54,289 nucleotides of DNA from Microvirga sp. KLBC 81 (GTDB lineage: Bacteria; Pseudomonadota; Alphaproteobacteria; Rhizobiales; Beijerinckiaceae). The stretch covers positions 1 through 54,289 of the forward strand of contig NZ_QDAH01000040.1 of the NCBI RefSeq assembly GCF_003075415.1, in the 5' to 3' direction. The translations under genes were made by a program, and so were the position numbers. Positions within the stretch are counted from its first letter, which is position 1, and each line of letters opens with the position of its first letter. The notes below the pieces were generated by a model, which was given only the letters and a program-made list of their open reading frames with translations, was not told the origin of the DNA and searched no databases. This document shows positions 1-8,983 of this stretch, piece by piece.

Positions 1-19
1 CTTCAACGAAACGCTTCAT
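1..19 (-). CDS. Start of a gene running off the left edge, possibly IS1182-type transposase
   Basis: Only the first six codons are inside the window, reading M-K-R-F-V-E from an ATG at 19-17 on the minus strand. A strong Shine-Dalgarno sequence (GGAGGG, complement of 24-29) lies 4 bases upstream, so a real start is likely. Proteins of the IS1182 transposase family often begin with M-x-R-F-(I/V)-x-G, which fits; this identification rests on six residues and is tentative. The gene would be the 5' end of an insertion sequence located to the left. Confidence 0.35.
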
Positions 20-225
20 CCGGCCCTCCGCTGATCAACATCAGCTTAGCAGATCAACGCGTTTCCACACAGGCTGGACCCATAACTGCCCTAGATGACG
101 TGACCAGCAAACGTTTCGGGTGGGAAGCAGACGTTTCAACTGCTCAGATCACACTAGCCGTATAGATAACTTGATGGTGAAGTGCTGAGCTGTTGTGTGC
201 CGTGCGAGGGAAATATTCAGATTTC

Positions 226-1287
226 ATGCACAAAGTGGTCATCCATAAGGCTGGCGGTTACGAGCAACTGAGGCTCGAAGCCCGTCCGGTGCCAAAGCCT
301 GGCCATCGTCAGGTTCTGATCCGCACCCGCGCAGTCGGAGTGAATTATTCTGATATCTGTGTCCGGTGGGGCGTCTATGAGTCGGCGCGCCGGTTCGTAG
401 GCTGGCCGATCACCCCAGGTTTCGAGTATTCCGGCTGGGTGGAAGAAGCTGGCCGTGAGGTCAGGCATCTGAAGCTCGGTGATCCGGTGTTCGGGGTTAC
501 CTTCTTCAACGGCTACTCCACTCATGTTTGCGTCCCGGCCGATCTTGTCTGGCCAAAGCCTCAAGCATTGGACTTTGAGGCGGCCGCAGGTTTCCTGGTT
601 AGCCATCTGACAGCCTATCATGGATTGTTGCAGAACGTGGTGATCCGGCCCGGCATGAAGGTCCTCGTGCATTCGGCAGGCGGTGGAGTGGGCTCGGCGC
701 TGATTCAACTGTGTCGATTGCACGGCCTGCACGTGACTGGAGTGGTGGGAGCAAGCCATAAGGTCGAGTATGTGCGCCAGCTCGGTGCAAACGCGGTGAT
801 CGACAAATCTACTCAACCGCTCTGGGATGAGGCTCGGCGTCTCTGCCCCGACGGCTACGATCTGGCTTTTGATGCGAACGGCCCGGAAACCTTGGCCCAG
901 AGCTATGCGCACCTGAAACCCACTGGCAAGCTGCTGGTCTATGGCTTTCATACATTGCTGCCCAAGCAGGGTGGACGCATCAAATACCTCAAGGCCGCCC
1001 TCGGCATGCTGAGAATGCCACGCTTCAGTCCCTTGTCGATGACGAGTGAGAACAAGGGCGTTGTGGCGTTCAATCTATCCTTTCTCTTTAACCGCATCGA
1101 CCTTCTACAGGCTGCCGTGAATGATCTCACGACGTGGGTGGAGGCAGGCCGCATTCAGAAGCCGAGTGTCCAGTCCTTTGCGTTGACGGACGTGGCGAAA
1201 GCACACCAAGCCCTGGAGTCGGGTGAGACCACAGGCAAGCTGGTCTTGCGGACAACACCACCATCTCCGAGCGAAATGTTTGATTGA
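226..1287 (+). CDS. Zinc-independent quinone oxidoreductase-like protein (MDR family)
   Basis: Medium-chain dehydrogenase/reductase of about 353 residues, probably a cytoplasmic NADPH-dependent quinone or enone reductase. The N-terminal GroES-like fold carries G-V-N-Y-S-D and P-G-F-E-Y-S-G motifs typical of the quinone oxidoreductase / VAT-1-like branch. The Rossmann nucleotide-binding loop is S-A-G-G-G-V-G-S near residues 150-157. The cysteine cluster of zinc alcohol dehydrogenases is absent. The ATG at 226 is preferred because conserved sequence starts there; an upstream in-frame TTG at 193 would add 11 unconserved residues. It stands alone between transposon-like and pseudogene debris and has no evident link to motility. 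The substrate cannot be predicted. Confidence 0.85.
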   Translation: MHKVVIHKAGGYEQLRLEARPVPKPGHRQVLIRTRAVGVNYSDICVRWGVYESARRFVGWPITPGFEYSGWVEEAGREVRHLKLGDPVFGVTFFNGYSTHVCVPADLVWPKPQALDFEAAAGFLVSHLTAYHGLLQNVVIRPGMKVLVHSAGGGVGSALIQLCRLHGLHVTGVVGASHKVEYVRQLGANAVIDKSTQPLWDEARRLCPDGYDLAFDANGPETLAQSYAHLKPTGKLLVYGFHTLLPKQGGRIKYLKAALGMLRMPRFSPLSMTSENKGVVAFNLSFLFNRIDLLQAAVNDLTTWVEAGRIQKPSVQSFALTDVAKAHQALESGETTGKLVLRTTPPSPSEMFD

Positions 1288-1613
1288 TAGCCAGACTGGA
1301 ACTCGTGCACGGAACCTCGGATATCTGAAGGGGTGTTTGCGGACGCCGCCATCTGCACGCACACCAAGTCTCACGATGCGGCTACAGCCTCGGACGTGAA
1401 AAGTGGATTTGCACTTTTGGGTCCGATGCTTTCTCCTTGAATGAGAGCATCGTTCAGGCGACCCGAAGGGCCGCGCTAGCGAATAACCGGATCCACTTTT
1501 CCGCACGATGCGCTAATGTGAACGACCATACCGTTTGGATTTCCCGTAGGCTTTGCAATGCGACCCGGCGGTGTTCAGTGGCATGCGCATGTTCTTGCCG
1601 TGTATTCCGATCG
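1288..1613. other. Non-coding stretch between oxidoreductase and pseudogene
   Basis: No credible coding sequence is visible. The stretch contains two half-copies of a palindromic repeat (1396-1513, listed separately). No clear terminator follows the oxidoreductase stop at 1287. Confidence 0.6.
1396..1513. repeat. Inverted pair of palindromic repeat half-elements
   Basis: AAAAGTGGATTTGCACTTTT at 1399-1418 is a dyad with 7-base arms (AAAAGTG/CACTTTT), followed by GGGTCCGATGC. In inverted orientation at 1490-1513 stands GGATCCACTTTTCCGCACGA followed by TGCG, which contains the complement of AAAAGTGGAT. Similar AAAAGTGGATTCCACTTTT-type palindromes next to GCATCG/CGATGC ends are, to my recollection, common between genes in Rhizobiales. 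The two copies flank about 70 bases of unrecognised sequence. Confidence 0.6.
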
Positions 1614-2318
1614 TTACAGTGTGCCGTCGGCGCTTGTCAGTAGGGTGTCCCACGTCTTCTCGACTATGATGTCTTGCAAGATCAACTCAGCCCCTGTGCC
1701 AATGTTGAAAAATGCTCCGGACTGGGTTCGGTTCAGTTATCTTGCCGTCTTTGATCGCGGCCTGAGCACCGTCAGCCAGCCAGACGTGGGTCGCGCGTCC
1801 GGGGCCACCGTAATAGGTCGCGTCAACGCTGGTGACGTTCTCTATGGTTGCGGAGGTGGTCCAGAGGCGAAAGTCGTGGGTGGTGCCCTCGAAGGCCCGC
1901 ACCAGCACCATATTCGACGACTCGATGTCATAGTCGCCGTCGGTGTTGTTCGTGGCGGTCACATTCTCGAAGCGCACGTTGTAGACGCCGCGCCCGGTCG
2001 TGAATCCGTCGCCCTTCCAGTATTCGGCATCGGTGGCATGGTCGCAGTTGTTCATCATCGACAGCTTGCGGAGGACGACGTTATGCGCGGTGCTGTTGAC
2101 GTGGATGCCGGGCACGTCCTTTTCGCCCATGTGTTCTGACCATCGCCGACAAAATTTTCGACCAGCACGATGTTGGTGTCGTATTTGAGACTGATCGCGT
2201 CCAGAGTGTAGCCGATGACGCTGCTGTCCCTAATCGTCATGTCCGACAAGTGGCGGTCGTGCTTTCGCCATAAGCATCGTTCTGCACGAAGCGGGTGACA
2301 TTGGTGCCGGTTGCCCGA
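1614..2318 (-). pseudogene. Frameshifted right-handed parallel beta-helix protein
   Basis: Remnant of a secreted-type beta-helix protein (pectate-lyase-like fold), reading leftward from about 2318. The reading frame breaks three times. The segment ending N-D-A-Y-G-E-S-T-T (about 2270) continues in another frame as L-S-D-M-T-I-R-D-S-S. It shifts again after V-G-D-G-Q-N-T (near 2135) into G-E-K-D-V-P-G-I-H-V. It shifts a third time near 1710 into F-F-N-I-G-T-G-A-E-L, ending at a TAA at 1616-1614. Asn-rich repeats such as V-R-F-E-N-V-T-A-T-N-N-T-D-G-D-Y and I-E-N-V-T-S-V-D-A-T are typical of beta-helix coils. No start codon or signal peptide survives: the 5' end abuts the stop codon of the adjacent kinase gene. 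The original function could have been polysaccharide lyase or epimerase. Confidence 0.75.
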
Positions 2319-4841
2319 TCAGAAGGCTTCAGGATAGGCGACCTCTTCAGTGTCGACAGTCTTAAGGGTGAAGTGAAACGTAGTCCCTTCACCTGGATTC
2401 GAGACTGCCCAGATTTTTCCTCCGTGGGATTCCACGATCGTCCTGCAAATCGACAGGCCGACCCCCATGCCACTTTTCTTCGTCGTTGTGAACGGCTTGA
2501 AAAGCTTGCTCAAGACTTCAGGCGCAATGCCTGAGCCTGTGTCCTGCACACTGATCTGAACCATCGTTCCATCATGCACCGGCATAGCGCGGATACTTAA
2601 GTTGCGATTATGGACGTCATGCATGGCCTCAACCGCATTGCGGAGAAGATTGATCAAGACCTGCTGGATTTGTACGCGATTGACGATAACATGAAGACCA
2701 TTCGGTGAAAAGTCGAACTCAGCCTGAACGCCTTTCTCCTTGGCGCCAACCAGCCCCAGGGCGCTTGCCTCCTCGATCAGCCGCTGCAATTCCTCGACCC
2801 GGTGCTCGCTTTCGCCGTGCGCAACGAACTCCCGCAGCTGTCGTATGACCTCGCCCGCGCGCAGGGCTTCCTCAGCCGCCTCGTCGACGGCCATCCTGAC
2901 CATGTCAACCTGTTCGCCTTCCATGCGATCCAGGATGAGGCCACACCCCTTCAGATAACTGGCAATGGCTGTCAATGGCTGGTTGATCTCATGCGCCAGT
3001 GTTGAACCCATCTCGCCCATAGCCGTAAGACGGGACATATAGGCGAGTTCGGACTGCAATTCCTGCATCCGCATCTCGGTGTATTGGCGCTCCGTTAGAT
3101 CCCGGATGAAAGCAGTGAAGATGCGCTCACCCTCCCAGCGCATCTCCCCGACCTGAACTTCCATTGGGAATGTTGATCCATCCTTGCGCTGTGCCATGGC
3201 CACGCGGCAGCTGCCGATAATTCTGCGCTCGCCGCTCGCACGATAGCGGCTGATATAAGCATCATGCTGCTCGCGATATGGCAGAGGCATGAGGAACTTG
3301 ACGTTGGTACCGATCACCTCATCGGGCTGGTAGCCGAAAACATGCTCAGCCGTGACGCTGAATGAGCGAATGATCCCTTTCTCGTCCGCCACGATCATGG
3401 CATCAGGCACGGTTTCGAGAATGGAACGCAGTTGGGCTTCACTTCGGCTCAACCGCTCCTCGCTCGATTTAAGAGCGAACTCCGCCAGCTTGCGGCTAGT
3501 GATATCGTGCGTCGTGCCGATTTTACGAATTGGTTGCCCATCCTCGTCCAGCACGGTTCGGCCTGTCACCAAGATCCAACGCTCTTCACCGGTGTCTGCG
3601 CGAAGAATACGGAAGGTGGCGCTGTATGTAAGATCGCTATTGACCGGATCTGCGAACAACTTGCGTTCGATACGGTCTCGATCCTCGGGATGAACGAGGG
3701 CAAGAATAGCATCCTTGTTGATCGTTGTGTCTGGGTTCAGACCGAGAAGCTTGTATGCTTCGGGCGTCCATTGATGCTCACCCCTCAGGATGTTGAAATC
3801 CCAGATGCCCAAACCTGTGGTTTCAATAGCCAAGCGCAGGCGTTCTTCGCTGTCGCGCAGCTTGTCTTCGGCCATCCTGCGGTCGTGAATGTCAGAAATC
3901 GTGCCAGCCCATTGCTGAACTTTTCCCGCTTCGTCCAGAAGCGGGACGGCTCTGCAGGATACCCATCGGTAATCGCCGTCATGTCCGAGGATCCGGTGAA
4001 CAATCTTCGCGGGTTGGGCCGCATGAACGGTTTCCTGCCAGGCGGAGATGGTGCGGTCGCGATCCTCGGGATGAATGATGTCTATCCAACCAAGCAGTGT
4101 GTCAACCACCGGCTCTCGACCGCAGAACTCCTGCCAGCCCCAGCCCTCGGTGTATGAGCCTTCCGAATCCGAGCGCCAGACGATAGCAGTGTTGGTTTCA
4201 ATCAAAGCGCGGTACCGTTGCTCGCTCATGTGCAGATGATCCGCTGCAGCTTTCTGCGGATTAATGCCGGTGTTTGCATCAGTCTGCTGCTCAACATTGC
4301 CCGGATCCCTGCGGTCAGCATCAGCAAGGCCCATTTGCCTGAGCTTGAGCTCGTGGGCCACGAAGCGCGAAAGGGCAAGCAGTGCCCGTGACTGTTCTGG
4401 CGATAGCCCGGCAGGACGGGGAGTGTAGTCAAAGATGCAGAGGGAACCGAGAATGGCGCCGTTTTCTGATGCAATGGGAACAGCAGCATAAAACCGCAGG
4501 TGCGGTTCACCTGCGACATAGGGATTCTCGCTGAACTCGGGATGGTGAGAGAGATCCCCTATGCTGATTGATCCTGCTGGCTCAAGAGCACGTACACAGA
4601 TCGAGTCCGCTAAAGGGATCTCGCTCGGGATATTGCCGAGCTTGGCTTTGAGCCAATATCGTTTTTCGTCGAAAAAGCCTATTGCGGCAACCGGACACCC
4701 ACAATTATTGGCGGCGAGTTGGACGATGTCGTCAAAGGCCGCTTCAGGCGTCGTATCCAGAATTTGCAGTTGACGCAGAATAGAAGAGCGCGGTGCTTCT
4801 TTCCCTTCGGACAAACCGTCTCTGGTTGTGTTGGAGGTCAT
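2319..4841 (-). CDS. FixL-like GAF/PAS sensor histidine kinase with probable heme PAS domain
   Basis: Sensor kinase of about 840 residues from the ATG at 4841. An upstream TTG at 4898 is also in frame; neither has a strong ribosome site. Domain order: GAF (about 15-165), three PAS domains (about 205-320, 335-450 and 470-585), HisKA with L-A-H-E-I-N-Q-P (phospho-His about 617), and HATPase with N735 and D-T-G-S-G at 767. The last PAS carries P-Y-R-E-Q-H-D-A-Y-I-S-R-Y-R and G-E-R-R-I-I-G-S-C-R. In Bradyrhizobium FixL the equivalent His ligates heme and the equivalent Arg responds to O2; both are present here (about H526 and R546). No transmembrane segment is evident, so it is probably a soluble oxygen or redox sensor. 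The likely partner is the FixJ-like regulator at 19260-19880, but this pairing is inferred. No nitrogen-fixation or cbb3 oxidase genes are in the window. Confidence 0.85.
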   Translation of the reverse strand: MTSNTTRDGLSEGKEAPRSSILRQLQILDTTPEAAFDDIVQLAANNCGCPVAAIGFFDEKRYWLKAKLGNIPSEIPLADSICVRALEPAGSISIGDLSHHPEFSENPYVAGEPHLRFYAAVPIASENGAILGSLCIFDYTPRPAGLSPEQSRALLALSRFVAHELKLRQMGLADADRRDPGNVEQQTDANTGINPQKAAADHLHMSEQRYRALIETNTAIVWRSDSEGSYTEGWGWQEFCGREPVVDTLLGWIDIIHPEDRDRTISAWQETVHAAQPAKIVHRILGHDGDYRWVSCRAVPLLDEAGKVQQWAGTISDIHDRRMAEDKLRDSEERLRLAIETTGLGIWDFNILRGEHQWTPEAYKLLGLNPDTTINKDAILALVHPEDRDRIERKLFADPVNSDLTYSATFRILRADTGEERWILVTGRTVLDEDGQPIRKIGTTHDITSRKLAEFALKSSEERLSRSEAQLRSILETVPDAMIVADEKGIIRSFSVTAEHVFGYQPDEVIGTNVKFLMPLPYREQHDAYISRYRASGERRIIGSCRVAMAQRKDGSTFPMEVQVGEMRWEGERIFTAFIRDLTERQYTEMRMQELQSELAYMSRLTAMGEMGSTLAHEINQPLTAIASYLKGCGLILDRMEGEQVDMVRMAVDEAAEEALRAGEVIRQLREFVAHGESEHRVEELQRLIEEASALGLVGAKEKGVQAEFDFSPNGLHVIVNRVQIQQVLINLLRNAVEAMHDVHNRNLSIRAMPVHDGTMVQISVQDTGSGIAPEVLSKLFKPFTTTKKSGMGVGLSICRTIVESHGGKIWAVSNPGEGTTFHFTLKTVDTEEVAYPEAF

Positions 4842-5087
4842 AAATGGCCGGCCGAGGCGTGCTGTTGTTTTCGTCAGATTTGCTGGCCCGGCTACCAAAG
4901 TGAAATGTAAAATTCAATATAAACATTGTTATGGACAAGCTCATTCGGCTAGGGGGTTGGAGACAACGGTCTTTGCACGTTATATTATTACTCAATTTGT
5001 ATATCTTCGTGGTAAGTCGGAATGCCACTCTCTTGGGAGGACGGCAACGTGCGCTCTCTGGTGTCAAGTGGCGATAGCGCTCGACGC
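4842..5087. other. AT-rich spacer upstream of the FixL-like gene
   Basis: About 245 bases separate the GGDEF-EAL gene stop (5088) from the kinase start. The part at about 4895-5010 is clearly AT-rich compared with its flanks and probably contains the kinase promoter. I could not fix a -35/-10 pair with normal spacing. No FNR/FixK-type TTGAT-N4-ATCAA box is visible. Confidence 0.4.
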
Positions 5088-8087
5088 TCAATGTGCTCGG
5101 AGAAATGCTCTTCTCACGGGCCTGCGGCGAATGACTTTTTGGTTCCACTCGGCCAGCAGGGCGGGAATCTCACAAGCCGGAATGGGCTTTGCATAAAAGT
5201 AGCCCTGGACATGATCGCAGCCGAGATTGTGCAGACGTTGTGCTTGTCCGAATGTCTCGACACCCTCCGCTGTCACCTGCAGCTTCAAGCTCTTTCCAAG
5301 GCTGATGACGGCAGCAATGATTGCTTCGTCATCAGGATCGTTTTCAAGGTTTTGAACGAAGCTGCGGTCGATCTTGATGTGATTGACCGGGAACTGCTTC
5401 AAGTGTGTCAAGGATGCATAGCCAGTGCCGAAGTCATCCAAGGCTATATGGATATCGTGCTGACGGAACTCGTGGAGCAGCTTGGAAACGTTGTCGGAGT
5501 TTCTGCCGAGAAGAACGGTTTCCGTGACTTCAACCTCAAGAAATTTGGGTGACACCTTTATCCAGTCGAGTGTTCTGAGCATGTTGTCGACCATGCTAGG
5601 CTGGATGAACTCTGCAGGTGAGAGATTCAGCGCGACACGACCGAAGGGCACGTCGTCATCAAGCCATTGGCGCATGTCCGTGGCGACGGTCGACATCAGC
5701 AGCTTGCCGATCTCCGACGCGAGCTCGTGATCTTCGAATGCGGCGCCAAAGGTTGCCGGTGTCAACATACCCCGAGTAGGATGACGCCAACGCGCGAGAG
5801 CCTCGAAACCCACGATCTTGCCCGTGCTGAGGCAGACCTTCGGTTGATAGAAGGGGAGGATCTCATGGTTGAAGATCGCTTCACGCAGGCTTCTTCCAAG
5901 AGCTACTCGCTGCTCGGTCACCCGGCGCATGTGCGGTGAATACGTGACGACCTGATTCTTCCCTTGGGACTTGGCCTGATAGAGAGCGATGTCGGCGTCC
6001 TTCATCAGTTCTGCTGGTTCACCATCATGATCCGGGAAAGCGGCAACTCCGATGCTTACGCGACTGATCAAGGTGCGCTTTTGATAGATGAAGGGCTGAC
6101 GCAGTGTCTCCAGGATGAGAGAGCCGAGCCGGGCGGAATTTTCCAACTTTAAGGGCTCGACCACGAGGAGGGCGAACTCGTCGCCTCCAAGCCTCGCAAC
6201 CGTATCGCAATCGCGCACCATGCTTGAGAGGCGTGTGGCCGTCTCTTTCAACAGAGCGTCGCCGGCATCATGTCCCAAGGTGTCGTTGATGTCCTTGAAT
6301 TCATCAAGGTCGATCATCAGCAAGCTGACACTGGTGTCATTCTGACGGGCATTAAGCAGTGCCATTTCGAGGCGACGTAGAAACAGGCTGCGATTGGCCA
6401 GGCCGGTGAGAGGGTCATGATTGGCAGCGCGCCAGATCTCCTCTTCGGCTTCCTTATGGTCGGTTATATCGAATGTAACCCCGACAATTCTATCGAGCCC
6501 GGCTTTCTCGGCGCGCGCTCTCACCCATCGGAAGTCGCCGCCTGGCTGTACGATACGGCACTCGACGGAGTCTGCCCCATATATCTCGATCCGTTCAAAG
6601 AAGTGCTTGATCTTCGGTTGATCCGCCGGATGGACAGTACCAAAGAGTTCCACATTATTTCGAGTGGCAATTCCAAATAAGGAAAGGGAATTCTCCGAGC
6701 GGTTGATCAATTTCGTTGTGGGATTGAACTCCCATGCCATCATATGGGCGGCCTTGAGCGCAAGTTGAAGGCGCTCTTCGCTATCACGATGGGCTTCCTC
6801 CGACTGCTTGCGCTCGTGAATATCCATTGCGACTCCGAACCATTGTTCGATCTCGCCCGCTTCATTCTTGAGCGGCTGACCTCGAACAATAAACCACCTG
6901 GAGGTGTCATCGGACGAACGACGAATGGGGATCTCGACCTCGAAGGAGTTCTCCTTCGAGAATGCCTCCATCAAGAGATTGAGAGCATGGTCACGCCGGC
7001 TCGGATGGACGATGGATGCCCATCCATGGCCTTCGCGCTTGTCGCGCTCTAAGCCCGTGTAATCGTACCAGTACTCGTTGCAGTAGGTGAAGGCACCATT
7101 TCTGTCGCTGAACCAGACAGCCTGTGGCGAGAGAAATGAGAGCGGCATCACATCCACGAGCGTTCGGAACCGGCCTTCGCTCTCACGGAGGCTTTCTTCG
7201 GTACGCTGGATCTCCGTTATGTCACGCGAAACACACAAGAGTGTTTGAGGTTCCCCGGCGTCGTTCATGATAGGCGTGACGACGATGTCCCACCACTTCA
7301 GCGTTCCAGAATCGGTAGGGCAGAAGCCCTTGTAGCGTCCGACACCCCCGGCCCTCGCGCTTTCCATGGCCTGAGCCGCCTCCTCAGCGCCTTGGACGGC
7401 AAAGAGGTCGGTCCAGCTTCGTCCCTGGACGGAGGCGAGGCTCTTCACTTCCATGGCACGCATGCCATTTTCATTCATATAGAGGAGACGGAGATCGAGA
7501 TCTAAAACAGCAATGCAATCCCTGCAACTCGCGAGAAGATGCTGCTTGAATTTCTCAGCTTCAGCCAGCGCCCGATCTGAGTGCTTGAGGTGGAGCTGGC
7601 TCAGGACAGCTTGAGCAAGACCTCGGAGGGCTTCTGTTTGTTGTTCTGTGAGACCTCGCCGGCGCGCCTTGTAATCCAGCACGCACAATGTGCCGAGAGG
7701 AAGGTCATCCTTCGTTCTAAGAGGTATGCCGGCGTAGAATAAAATGCGAGGATCGATATCCAGAAGAGGATTGTTTTTGAAACGTGCATCTTTCCTCAGG
7801 TCTGGAATCACAAGAAGGCCTGACTGACACATCGTATGCGTACAGATCGATAACTCGCGTGGAGTTTCGCTCAGTTCAGTGCCATGGGCTGCCTTAAACC
7901 ACTGTCTGTGCTCATCGACAAAGCTAATGAATCCAATCGGAGCATTGCAGATACGGGCCGCGATCCCCGCAATTTCGTCGAAGAAGCTCTCCGGCTCAGT
8001 GTCCAGGATCCGGAAGCTCCGAAGCGCAGCAAGCCGGTCGGCTTCGCGCCGCTCCGGATAGAGATCATTGTAGGAACTCTCCGACAT
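5088..8087 (-). CDS. GAF/PAS diguanylate cyclase-phosphodiesterase (GGDEF-EAL)
   Basis: Predicted cytoplasmic c-di-GMP enzyme of about 999 residues. From the ATG at 8087: GAF (about 10-165), three or four PAS domains (about 170-550), GGDEF (about 555-715), EAL (about 730-985). The cyclase A-site G-G-D-E-F is intact (634-638), with a product-inhibition I-site R-D-C-D at 625-628, exactly five residues upstream. The phosphodiesterase motifs E-A-L (762-764), D-D-F-G-T-G-Y (884-890) and E-G-V-E-T (941-945) are also intact, so both activities are possible. The frame is open to an ATG at 8207, but codons 1-22 of that longer form lie in a dispersed repeat (8142-8244), so the start at 8087, just ahead of the GAF domain, is preferred. 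The GAF domain resembles that of the neighbouring FixL-like kinase. A role in the motile-sessile switch is inference from context. Confidence 0.88.
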   Translation of the reverse strand: MSESSYNDLYPERREADRLAALRSFRILDTEPESFFDEIAGIAARICNAPIGFISFVDEHRQWFKAAHGTELSETPRELSICTHTMCQSGLLVIPDLRKDARFKNNPLLDIDPRILFYAGIPLRTKDDLPLGTLCVLDYKARRRGLTEQQTEALRGLAQAVLSQLHLKHSDRALAEAEKFKQHLLASCRDCIAVLDLDLRLLYMNENGMRAMEVKSLASVQGRSWTDLFAVQGAEEAAQAMESARAGGVGRYKGFCPTDSGTLKWWDIVVTPIMNDAGEPQTLLCVSRDITEIQRTEESLRESEGRFRTLVDVMPLSFLSPQAVWFSDRNGAFTYCNEYWYDYTGLERDKREGHGWASIVHPSRRDHALNLLMEAFSKENSFEVEIPIRRSSDDTSRWFIVRGQPLKNEAGEIEQWFGVAMDIHERKQSEEAHRDSEERLQLALKAAHMMAWEFNPTTKLINRSENSLSLFGIATRNNVELFGTVHPADQPKIKHFFERIEIYGADSVECRIVQPGGDFRWVRARAEKAGLDRIVGVTFDITDHKEAEEEIWRAANHDPLTGLANRSLFLRRLEMALLNARQNDTSVSLLMIDLDEFKDINDTLGHDAGDALLKETATRLSSMVRDCDTVARLGGDEFALLVVEPLKLENSARLGSLILETLRQPFIYQKRTLISRVSIGVAAFPDHDGEPAELMKDADIALYQAKSQGKNQVVTYSPHMRRVTEQRVALGRSLREAIFNHEILPFYQPKVCLSTGKIVGFEALARWRHPTRGMLTPATFGAAFEDHELASEIGKLLMSTVATDMRQWLDDDVPFGRVALNLSPAEFIQPSMVDNMLRTLDWIKVSPKFLEVEVTETVLLGRNSDNVSKLLHEFRQHDIHIALDDFGTGYASLTHLKQFPVNHIKIDRSFVQNLENDPDDEAIIAAVISLGKSLKLQVTAEGVETFGQAQRLHNLGCDHVQGYFYAKPIPACEIPALLAEWNQKVIRRRPVRRAFLRAH

Positions 8088-8983
8088 GCGAAATACGCCC
8101 GGGCTGGGATAATATGATTTGCTCAAGCGATGTCGGAATCCAACCGACCCAACAAGAATGGCATCATGCCTCAAGCAGTAGAGCTCGATCTGTTGTTCAG
8201 GATTCATCCGGGCTCAGACCGGTAAAATGGCAGGGCATCATGCCGGACCTTCAGTAGAAGGTATGCCATAGTGCATCAATGACTTTATGCCTAAAGGCAG
8301 AAATAAATAGTCATTGTTTTAAATTGTACGTGCCACTCCAGAAGGAGTCAAGAATGGTGTAATAATTCCTTCCTTGGAGGCATTAACTATATTTTAAAAA
8401 TACAACACAGAACTGCGCCAATGTCATTCGCGAAAGTTGAATGGTTGCCGAAAGGGGGAAGGACTGGGGCAAGATTGCGGCGCTAACACGGCCATCGCGC
8501 CAGCACGATTTGCGCAGCTTTGCGTACGGAATAGGGCGCGAATCACTTCCGAAAAGAGAGCGGATATAGTCCCGATAACCCCAATGGAGTACGTAGGCCT
8601 CTAGGCTAGATTACGTAGCACTCTATTTCGTGAAATACTGAGTTATTTAATATCGTAACATATATTTTTCGTAGGAACTCGAACTGGAAGTTCCTGAGGG
8701 AGGTGTTCCTAACTCGTTTCCGTTCAAGGAGCTTTCTAAACTCTGTCTTCTCTCCAACGAGGACAACGCTTTGGCAGCCACGACTCTAGGAGAAGATGTT
8801 GCTTCGTTAACAGCGATTAACCTTCCCCCTCTTGACCCTCTGTCCCAATACGTATTGCCCCTTCAAACGAACACGCATAGCTTCCAAGTGCCGAACAAAA
8901 AATATCCGTCGAATATGGCGAAGAAACGGCAAGGTATGATTTGAGTTAAGTAAGTAATTTATACTAATGGCTGGGGGCCAAAG
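8088..8983. other. Long non-coding region before ftcR
   Basis: Almost 900 bases without a convincing gene. The left end carries the dispersed repeat (8142-8244). Stretches at about 8280-8400 and 8620-8690 are markedly AT-rich. The segment at about 8880-8983 must carry the ftcR promoter; TATACT (near 8960) is a possible -10 element, but the upstream TTGAGT is only 14 bases away, too close for a standard -35. The flagellar dyad motif found ahead of the structural operons is not present here, suggesting ftcR is controlled by something else. Confidence 0.5.
8142..8244 (+). repeat. Dispersed repeat, copy 1
   Basis: This ~100-base segment matches the complement of 54191-54289 with few differences. 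Shared landmarks are GGCATCATGCC (8160-8170 and again 8234-8244), GAGCTCGATC/AAGCTCGATC, CATCCGGGCTCA and ACCGGTAAAATGG. It contains internal direct repeats of an ACCG...GGCATCATGCC module. It overlaps the upstream in-frame ATG of the GGDEF-EAL gene. Confidence 0.75.

Noticed and set aside
217..951. 244-codon open frame on the minus strand
   Set aside because: Antisense shadow of the oxidoreductase; composition is Arg/His-rich and has no family features.
1558..2139. 193-codon plus-strand open frame
   Set aside because: Lies opposite the beta-helix pseudogene, whose minus-strand segments show real homology-like repeats.
3432..4157. 241-codon plus-strand open frame inside the FixL-like gene
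   Set aside because: Antisense shadow across clear PAS domains.
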